Shown: in pieces, positions 14,907 through 19,203 of the stretch
Layout: each line of letters opens with the position of its first letter
Numbering within the stretch: position 1 is the stretch's first letter
Source of the DNA: an uncultured Lachnospiraceae bacterium
GTDB taxonomy: Bacteria > Bacillota > Clostridia > Lachnospirales > Lachnospiraceae
Length of the DNA: 19,203 nucleotides
Assembly: GCA_959022495.1 (NCBI GenBank)
Contig: CAUEYX010000050.1
Location: 1 to 19,203, forward strand
Direction: 5' to 3'
Program-made: the position numbers and the translations under genes
The notes under the pieces: generated by a model
Seen by the model: the letters and a program-made list of their open reading frames with translations, nothing else
Databases searched by the model: none
Told to the model about the DNA's origin: nothing

Positions 14907-15635
14907 ATGGATGAAACCATCAGAGTAACCGGTCTGAGTAAATCCTACACCGGGAACAAAGTAATCAGCAACATTGACCTCTCAATCGGCGCGGGCCAGG
15001 TGTTCGGCCTGCTTGGAACGAATGGGGCGGGTAAGACGACTACGATAGAGTGTATCTTGGGCACTCGGAAGGCAGATGCGGGATCGGTTTCTATTTTAGG
15101 GTTAGATCCCCGAAGAGACAGAAAACAACTTTTTGAGCAGGTTGGCGTACAATTCCAGGAAGCCAGCTACCCGGACAAAATCAAAGTCTGGGAGCTGTGT
15201 GAAGAAACCGCCTGCCTGTACCGGCAAGCTGCAAATTACGAAGAGCTTTTGCGGCAGTTTGGCCTGTGGGAGAAGCGGGGCTCTTTCGTAAATGAACTGT
15301 CCGGCGGGCAGAAACAGCGGCTCTTTATCGTTTTAGCTCTTCTGCCTGATCCGAAGGTCGTTTTTCTGGACGAGCTTACCACGGGTCTTGATACGAAAGC
15401 GCGCAGGAGCGTCTGGAAAAGTCTGGAGGCGCTGAAACAAAAGGGACTGACCATCTTCCTGTCCTCACATTTTATGGACGAGGTGGAGGTCCTGTGTGAC
15501 ACGATCGGCATTTTGAAGGACGGTAATTTCATTTTCAAAGGAAGCGTTTGGGAGGCGGTTTGCCAAAGCCCCTATGACAATTTGGAAGAAGCCTATTTGT
15601 GGTTTACCGGAGAGGAGGAAACGGACGATGAATAA
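14907..15635 (+). CDS. ABC-2 exporter ATP-binding protein
   Basis: A 242-aa ATPase of the drug/lipid-export (CcmA/DrrA-like) type. It has Walker A GTNGAGKTT (37-45), Q-loop Q84, signature LSGGQKQR (131-138), Walker B VVFLDE with E156, and H-loop H188 (LSSHFMDE). The D-loop context reads DELTTGLD, with leucine in place of the usual proline; this is minor. The ATG at 14907 lies 9 nt after AGGAGG (14892-14897). The stop overlaps the permease gene by 8 bp. It energises the membrane protein at 15628. Confidence 0.94.
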   Translation: MDETIRVTGLSKSYTGNKVISNIDLSIGAGQVFGLLGTNGAGKTTTIECILGTRKADAGSVSILGLDPRRDRKQLFEQVGVQFQEASYPDKIKVWELCEETACLYRQAANYEELLRQFGLWEKRGSFVNELSGGQKQRLFIVLALLPDPKVVFLDELTTGLDTKARRSVWKSLEALKQKGLTIFLSSHFMDEVEVLCDTIGILKDGNFIFKGSVWEAVCQSPYDNLEEAYLWFTGEEETDDE

Positions 15636-16371
15636 ATATGCTACTATGTTGAAAACAGAACTGAAGTTGTCTTTTCGCGGCATGGATATGGTGATCTTCG
15701 CCCTTTGCCTGCCCGTCGTGGTTGTGGTACTGATCGGCATTATTTATGGGGGTCAGCCCGCTTTTGAGGGGGCAGACTATTCATTTTTAGAGCAGTCTTT
15801 TGGAGCTGTTTCCACGATCGCGATCTGCGCCGGCGGCGTTATGGGTCTCCCGCTGGTGATTTCCGACTACCGGCAGAAGAAAATACTGAAACGCTACAAG
15901 GTAACACCGACCAGCCCCATCCTGCTGCTGGCAGTACAGGTTTCTATTTACGCCATTTACTCGCTGATTTCTTTGCTGCTGGTCTATCTGGCAGGAAGCC
16001 TGTTCTTCGGCGTGCGGCTGCCCGGTTCCGTGGGAATCTTTCTGGTCTCTTATCTTCTGGTGATGCTTTCCACATTCAGTATCGGGATGATGGTGGGCGG
16101 AATAGCACCGAATATGAAGGTCGCAAGTATTGCTGCCAGCGTTTTGTATTTCCCCATGTTGATCTTCTCCGGGGCCACCCTCCCTTATGAGGTGATGCCG
16201 GCCGCATTGCAGAAGATCGCGGATATTCTTCCGCTGACGCAGGGAATTAAACTGCTGAAAGCGGCTTCGCTGGGCTTACCCATAGAAGCTGCAGGGCTCC
16301 CTCTTGGTGTCATGGCAGCTCTGATGATTCTTTGCGGAGGAATTGCGGTAAAATTCTTCAAGTGGGAGTAA
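15628..16371 (+). CDS. ABC-2 type membrane permease
   Basis: A 247-aa integral membrane protein with about six hydrophobic segments, beginning at residues 20-40. It includes the ABC-2 family features of a long cytoplasmic connection after helix 2 (DYRQKKILKRYKVTPTSP) and a late PEVMP-like motif (here ATLPYEVMPAALQKIADILP) before the last helices. I chose the ATG at 15628, 9 nt after AGGAGG (15613-15618). The open frame extends into the ATPase gene to 15574, but that start has no support. It overlaps the ATPase gene by 8 bp, so the two are translationally coupled. Export of a drug, peptide or lipid-like compound is the family role. Confidence 0.92.
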   Translation: MNKYATMLKTELKLSFRGMDMVIFALCLPVVVVVLIGIIYGGQPAFEGADYSFLEQSFGAVSTIAICAGGVMGLPLVISDYRQKKILKRYKVTPTSPILLLAVQVSIYAIYSLISLLLVYLAGSLFFGVRLPGSVGIFLVSYLLVMLSTFSIGMMVGGIAPNMKVASIAASVLYFPMLIFSGATLPYEVMPAALQKIADILPLTQGIKLLKAASLGLPIEAAGLPLGVMAALMILCGGIAVKFFKWE

Positions 16372-16472
16372 AGAAGAAAAAAAGAAAGAATTTTTACTTA
16401 AAGCAAGGCGGGTCAATTACCTGCCGAAATGGGTCAGTCTGCCTTGTGCGGATTGGCCCATAATAAATACAC

Positions 16473-16527
16473 TTGACAAGTAAACGGTCGTTTACTACAA
16501 TATAAAAAATGGTAAACGGTTGTTTAC
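16473..16527 (+). promoter_or_regulatory. Promoter with twin palindromic operators (cassette G)
   Basis: TTGACA (16473-16478), a 17-bp spacer and TACAAT (16496-16501) make a good sigma-A promoter. A perfect 16-bp palindrome, GTAAACG GT CGTTTAC (16480-16495), fills the spacer. A second copy, GTAAACGGTTGTTTAC (16512-16527), with one change lies over the likely transcription start. The two are 32 bp apart centre to centre, about three helical turns. The TetR protein at 16547 should repress by binding both. Confidence 0.85.
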
Positions 16528-16546
16528 GTTGTTGGAGGTGTATAGA

Positions 16547-17158
16547 ATGTCTGAGACTAAGGAAAAAATATTAGTTGTTGCATTGCATTTATTTGCAAAA
16601 GATGGATATGAGGCAGTTTCTGTCAGCAAAATAGCAGAAAAATTAGGAATTACCAAAGGAGCGCTGTATAAGCACTATGAAAGCAAGAGGGATATTTTCA
16701 ACAGTATTGTTGTGCGTATGTCACAACTAGATCATGAAATCGCACGAAAATATGGCGTGCCGGAAAATGTATTTGATTGTGTGCCGGGACAATATGAGCA
16801 AATTGGATTGGAAAATCTAAAAAACTTTGCCATATCACAATACCGATTTTGGACTTTCGATGAATTTGCCGCTGATTATCGTAAGATGCTAACCTTAGAG
16901 CAGTATCGTAATCCAGAATTAAACAAGCTGTACCAGGACAGCCTTGTGAGTGGGCCTCTTCTTTATTTAGAAGATATTTTCCGCGAGATGATGAACTGTG
17001 GTGTGTTAAAAACAAATGACCCATATCAACTTGCAATAGAATTTTTTTCTCCACTTTTTTTACTTATCAATATGTCAGATGAAAATGAAACTTTTGGGGA
17101 TATTGAAAACCGGTTAATAAAGCATATTGATTTCTTTATAGAATGTCATGCAAAGTAA
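16547..17158 (+). CDS. TetR/AcrR-family transcriptional regulator
   Basis: A 203-aa regulator. Its N-terminal helix-turn-helix (about residues 5-52) includes LFAKDGYEAVSVSKIAEKL and TKGALYKHYESKRDI, followed by a helical ligand-binding domain. I chose the ATG at 16547, 6 nt after GGAGGTG; the open frame upstream to 16520 starts inside the operator and is not translated. Codon use is clearly more AT-rich than cassette F, hinting at a different source. The methyltransferase gene starts 13 nt after its stop, with its ribosome site overlapping the stop codon. It likely represses both genes until its inducer appears. Confidence 0.9.
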   Translation: MSETKEKILVVALHLFAKDGYEAVSVSKIAEKLGITKGALYKHYESKRDIFNSIVVRMSQLDHEIARKYGVPENVFDCVPGQYEQIGLENLKNFAISQYRFWTFDEFAADYRKMLTLEQYRNPELNKLYQDSLVSGPLLYLEDIFREMMNCGVLKTNDPYQLAIEFFSPLFLLINMSDENETFGDIENRLIKHIDFFIECHAK

Positions 17159-17171
17159 GGAGAAAACAAAA

Positions 17172-17888
17172 ATGAAATATATTCGGAGCCAAACATATAA
17201 CATTCCTGAATTACAGGGGAAAATTATGGGGCCAAATCCAGTCAAACTGGAGGAGGAACTTTTACTTTACTGCGAAATCCCCACAAATTCCATAGTATGT
17301 GATCTTGGCAGTGGTCAGGGGGTGACTTCCCTCTTTCTTGTAAAAGAGTATGGGTTTACTGTGTATGCCACGGATTTGTGGAGCGATCCGGAAGATAATC
17401 GAAAATTCTTTCGCAAAATGGGGCTATCCGATGAGCAGATTATTCCGGTTCAGGCAGATGCCACGGCACTTCCTTTTGAAGAGGAATTTTTCGATGCAAT
17501 CATTAGTACGGATTCCTACAATTATTTTGGACGCGATCCTAAATTCCTTGACGATAAATTGCTGCCATATCTTAAACACGGTGGTTACATTTATATTGCC
17601 ATTCCCGGAATGAAAAAGGATTGCCATGATAATCTGCCCCCAGAGCTACTTCTCTCTTGGACACCGGAGCAGCTTGATTATATGCACGATATAAGATATT
17701 GGGAAAATATTATCCGCAATTGTAAAGGTGCCAGGGTGATTTCTATTCATGAGATGGAAAGTAATGAGGAAATATGGAATGACTGGCTAAAGCAAGAAAA
17801 CGAGTATGCAGTCAATGATCGTAAAGCTATGAAAGCTGGCGGCGGTAAATATCTGAATTTCATTTCAATTATTCTTCAAAAATTATAA
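17172..17888 (+). CDS. Class I SAM-dependent methyltransferase
   Basis: A 238-aa cytoplasmic methyltransferase. Motif I VCDLGSGQG (42-50) binds SAM, D68 in YATDLW is the ribose-binding acidic residue, QADATALPF (95-103) is the adenine loop, and FDAIISTDSYNYF (107-119) is the post-motif region. These place it with small-molecule methyltransferases of the Methyltransf_11/25 type. I chose the ATG at 17172 because AAGGAG (17157-17162) lies 9 nt upstream; the in-frame ATG at 17148 overlaps the TetR gene and has no ribosome site. TetR control suggests an inducible role such as modification of a toxic compound. The substrate is unknown. The next gene begins 20 bp after its stop. Confidence 0.88.
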   Translation: MKYIRSQTYNIPELQGKIMGPNPVKLEEELLLYCEIPTNSIVCDLGSGQGVTSLFLVKEYGFTVYATDLWSDPEDNRKFFRKMGLSDEQIIPVQADATALPFEEEFFDAIISTDSYNYFGRDPKFLDDKLLPYLKHGGYIYIAIPGMKKDCHDNLPPELLLSWTPEQLDYMHDIRYWENIIRNCKGARVISIHEMESNEEIWNDWLKQENEYAVNDRKAMKAGGGKYLNFISIILQKL

Positions 17889-17908
17889 CGGCGGACTATC
17901 CGGTTTTT

Positions 17909-18730
17909 ATGGGAAGGCCCCAGCTAGAGGGAATAGAGTTTCTGGAGAAATATTTACGATGTATACAAGCGGAAAACGCATTTTACGTATGCTTTGCGCC
18001 AGAGGATATACACCACCTATTGTGTGGACTTACAGAAGATTACCGCAGCGTACCGTTGAATATTTTCGAGCCGGTACTGTTATCCGCACTTGGACTTATC
18101 ATACGGGATCGAAGTCCGCTGCGGCTTAATTTGACTGAAGAAGATATCTCTTTTTTGTATCAGAAGTTTTCTGAACAATCGGAAGAGGAAGTGCAGGATT
18201 GCCTGCGGAACGCACTTTCTTCCTTATATAAAGAAATGAACTTACCGCAGGTTTCTATGCAGTACGCGGCTTTGTGTATACCAAACATTGCCGTTCTGAT
18301 TCTGAATGCAGTGAAGCTAAAAACACTTGACAAAGTATTTTTGATACCCGCCTGCCCGGAGCAGGAATCTCAAACTGCCCTCACTTACGGTGATAGAATG
18401 AGTGACAGGGAATATCAAAAATTGGCTGAAAGGATTTTACAGAGTGACAGCAGTGAGGAAAAAGCAGCGCTCATTTTAAATGGGATACATTCCCTTGCTG
18501 ATCTGCTGGATATATTGTCCGATACGGAACTTTGCGAAGATGACTTTTGTCTTTTAGTCAATCTGTTACCATTTTCAGTATTTGTAATGTTGTTGTCACA
18601 ATATCCAAACGATGATTTTATGGAAAGGGAAAGTGAGCAGAGGTTATTTTCTGCATTGCAGAAACGGAAGCAACAGCTTTCTGTGGAAGAAAAACAACAG
18701 ATTGAACAAATAGGGAATCCTTTTCTCTGA
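17909..18730 (+). CDS. DUF6179-like protein, probably 5'-truncated
   Basis: A 273-aa mostly helical protein of unknown function. It resembles the C-terminal half of DUF6179 proteins from Clostridia, by memory of features such as GRPQLEGIEFLEKYL, PEDIHHLLCGLTEDY and the late IHSLADLLDILSDTEL. Full-length members are, as I recall, roughly 480 aa. The ATG at 17909 has no ribosome site. The same frame upstream of it, from about 17885, reads TADYPVF, which looks like continuing family sequence right up to the methyltransferase stop. I infer that the 5' part was lost when cassette G arrived. It may be untranslated, or weakly translated by coupling to the methyltransferase gene. No function is assigned. 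Confidence 0.6.
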   Translation: MGRPQLEGIEFLEKYLRCIQAENAFYVCFAPEDIHHLLCGLTEDYRSVPLNIFEPVLLSALGLIIRDRSPLRLNLTEEDISFLYQKFSEQSEEEVQDCLRNALSSLYKEMNLPQVSMQYAALCIPNIAVLILNAVKLKTLDKVFLIPACPEQESQTALTYGDRMSDREYQKLAERILQSDSSEEKAALILNGIHSLADLLDILSDTELCEDDFCLLVNLLPFSVFVMLLSQYPNDDFMERESEQRLFSALQKRKQQLSVEEKQQIEQIGNPFL

Positions 18731-18731
18731 A

Positions 18732-18760
18732 TTGACAAAGTGAATCAAAATGATTATAAT
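18732..18760 (+). promoter_or_regulatory. Consensus sigma-A promoter of the leader region
   Basis: TTGACA (18732-18737), a 17-bp spacer and TATAAT (18755-18760) match both consensus hexamers exactly. It drives a leader ORF and several terminator-like hairpins before the gene starting at 19156. Such a strong promoter followed by terminators suggests control by attenuation. Confidence 0.85.
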
Positions 18761-18791
18761 CAGAAACACATTATGGAAAGAGGTGAGCATA

Positions 18792-18884
18792 ATGTTATTC
18801 GGGAAATTTGCCATTGTTTTTGGCTCCAAACAAGTTTATATTACCAAACATTGTGCGGAGCCTTTTCAGAAAGTTGATCTATAA
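18792..18884 (+). CDS. 30-aa leader peptide ORF
   Basis: A 30-codon ORF (starts MLFGKFAIVFGSKQVYITKH, ends at TAA 18882-18884) lies about 30 nt after the consensus promoter and has an AGGTGA ribosome site 5 nt upstream of its ATG. Its second half overlaps a terminator-like hairpin (18822-18866), so ribosome movement would change RNA folding. The layout of promoter, short ORF, hairpins, then gene resembles the leaders of inducible ribosome-targeting-antibiotic resistance genes in Firmicutes. I do not recognise the peptide itself. It was too short for ordinary gene calling. Confidence 0.6.
   Translation: MLFGKFAIVFGSKQVYITKHCAEPFQKVDL
18822..18866 (+). terminator. Terminator-like hairpin inside the leader ORF
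   Basis: GGCTCC (18822-18827) and GGAGCC (18857-18862) form a 6-bp outer stem. CAAGTTT pairs with AAACaTTG inside it around an ATATTACC loop, with one bulged A. TTTT follows at 18863-18866. It lies wholly within the 30-codon ORF, so translation would prevent its folding. Confidence 0.5.
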
Positions 18885-18894
18885 ACGGGAAAGT

Positions 18895-18923
18895 CAAGGC
18901 AGATACAAGCTGCCCTTGGTTTT
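18895..18923 (+). terminator. Leader terminator 1
   Basis: CAAGGCAG (18895-18902) pairs with CTGCCCTTG (18910-18918) with one bulged C around a 7-nt loop, followed by GTTTTC. It starts 10 nt after the leader ORF stop. Confidence 0.6.
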
Positions 18924-18960
18924 CATACCCTTTTAATGGATCAGAAAAATTGATTGTTTA

Positions 18961-18991
18961 GGCCACAGACAATGTTAGTTTGTGGTCTTTT
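18961..18991 (+). terminator. Leader terminator 2
   Basis: GGCCACAGAC pairs with GTTTGTGGTC over 10 bp with two G-T wobbles around a 7-nt AATGTTA loop and is followed by TTTT. It is the second of three intrinsic-terminator-like structures after the leader ORF. Confidence 0.65.
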
Positions 18992-19020
18992 GTAATGCCT
19001 GTTATAGGGCAGACACGCAG

Positions 19021-19050
19021 AGGGCGCACAGAATTGTGTGCCCTCTTTTT
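19021..19050 (+). terminator. Leader terminator 3
   Basis: AGGGCGCACA (19021-19030) pairs with TGTGTGCCCT (19035-19044) over 10 bp with one wobble and a GAAT loop, followed by CTTTTT. It has the best intrinsic terminator shape in this region. Confidence 0.75.
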
Positions 19051-19063
19051 GCGACTGCGACGA

Positions 19064-19135
19064 GCCAAAGTCCGGGCTTGCCCGAGACCTTGGCGACCGC
19101 TTACAATCCCGGAATGTGCCTTTTGGCACTTCCGG
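19064..19135 (+). other. Two further leader hairpins before the final gene
   Basis: The first hairpin (19064-19094) has arms of about 14 nt with one mismatch and one bulge. The second (19109-19135) pairs CCGGAATGTGCC with GGCACTTCCGG, one bulged T, around a TTTT loop. Neither ends in a T-run. The second lies just upstream of the ribosome site at 19143-19149, so it may influence initiation or be an RNA-binding or anti-termination element. Confidence 0.5.
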
Positions 19136-19155
19136 TGATTAGAAAGGAGAATAGT

Positions 19156-19203
19156 GTGAAAGAAAGTAAAGGACAGCCTAAAAATGGCGCACTTAAACAA
19201 GCT
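19156..19203 (+). CDS. 5' end of an unidentified gene (runs off the window)
   Basis: A GTG at 19156 follows an AAAGGAG site (19143-19149) at 6-7 nt. The 16 visible codons encode a basic, hydrophilic start (KESKGQPKNGALKQA after the first residue). It lies at the end of the long structured leader and is probably the gene that leader controls. Too little is visible to identify it. Confidence 0.5.
   Translation, partial: MKESKGQPKNGALKQA

Noticed and set aside
16429..16461. ATGGGTCA/TGGCCCAT hairpin as the terminator of cassette F
   Set aside because: The 8-bp stem has a loop of about 17 nt and no T-run follows. It may be chance symmetry upstream of the tetR promoter, so I did not annotate it.
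18732..19203. Identification as a tet(M)-type resistance leader
   Set aside because: The layout is similar, but the downstream protein start does not match a Tet ribosomal-protection protein and I do not recognise the leader peptide.
1..19203. CRISPR arrays, tRNA/rRNA genes, insertion sequences or phage integrases
   Set aside because: No regularly spaced repeats, no tRNA-like cloverleaf or rRNA segment, and no transposase or recombinase motifs were seen on either strand.

Overview
The window reads as an accessory region of a low-to-mid GC Firmicute. A gut Clostridia/Lachnospiraceae host is my inference. The support is strong AGGAGG-type ribosome sites before nearly every gene, sigma-A promoters (TTGACA/TATAAT), many small regulators and the DUF families seen. 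Every gene I accept is on the + strand. I see no rRNA, tRNA, CRISPR array, transposase or integrase.

The layout is a head-to-tail series of self-contained 'sensor plus export/defence' cassettes. (A) 61-5265: an OmpR-type response regulator, a histidine kinase, an ABC ATPase and an 827-aa double-FtsX permease. (B) 5266-7786: the vestige of a second two-component system (only the 3' end of a kinase gene survives), then an intact FtsX permease and its ATPase. (C) 7846-9633: a DUF2268 zinc-peptidase-like protein followed by a MerR/TipAS regulator, behind a MerR-type promoter with a 19-bp spacer. (D) 9692-11744: an AraC-GNAT fusion protein overlapping an MFS exporter. (E) 11763-13971: a TetR regulator and a second MFS exporter with related operator sequences in front of both genes. 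(F) 14030-16371: a regulator with two MerR DNA-binding domains, an ABC ATPase and an ABC-2 permease. (G) 16473-17888: a TetR regulator and a SAM methyltransferase behind two tandem palindromic operators. (H) 17909-18730: what looks like the 3' part of a DUF6179-like gene, abutting the methyltransferase stop. (I) 18732-19203: a consensus promoter, a 30-aa leader ORF, four terminator-like hairpins, two further hairpins, and the first 16 codons of a gene that runs off the window.

The genes point to sensing and removing toxic small molecules or peptides: four transporters of three architectures, one peptidase, one methyltransferase and an acetyltransferase-like domain, each beside its own regulator. 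No substrate can be read from sequence alone. The most informative non-coding signals are matched operator pairs in cassettes A, B, E and G, the MerR-type promoters of C and F, and the attenuator-like leader at the right end. The vestigial kinase in B and the truncated gene in H show that the region has been reshaped by deletion and cassette replacement.
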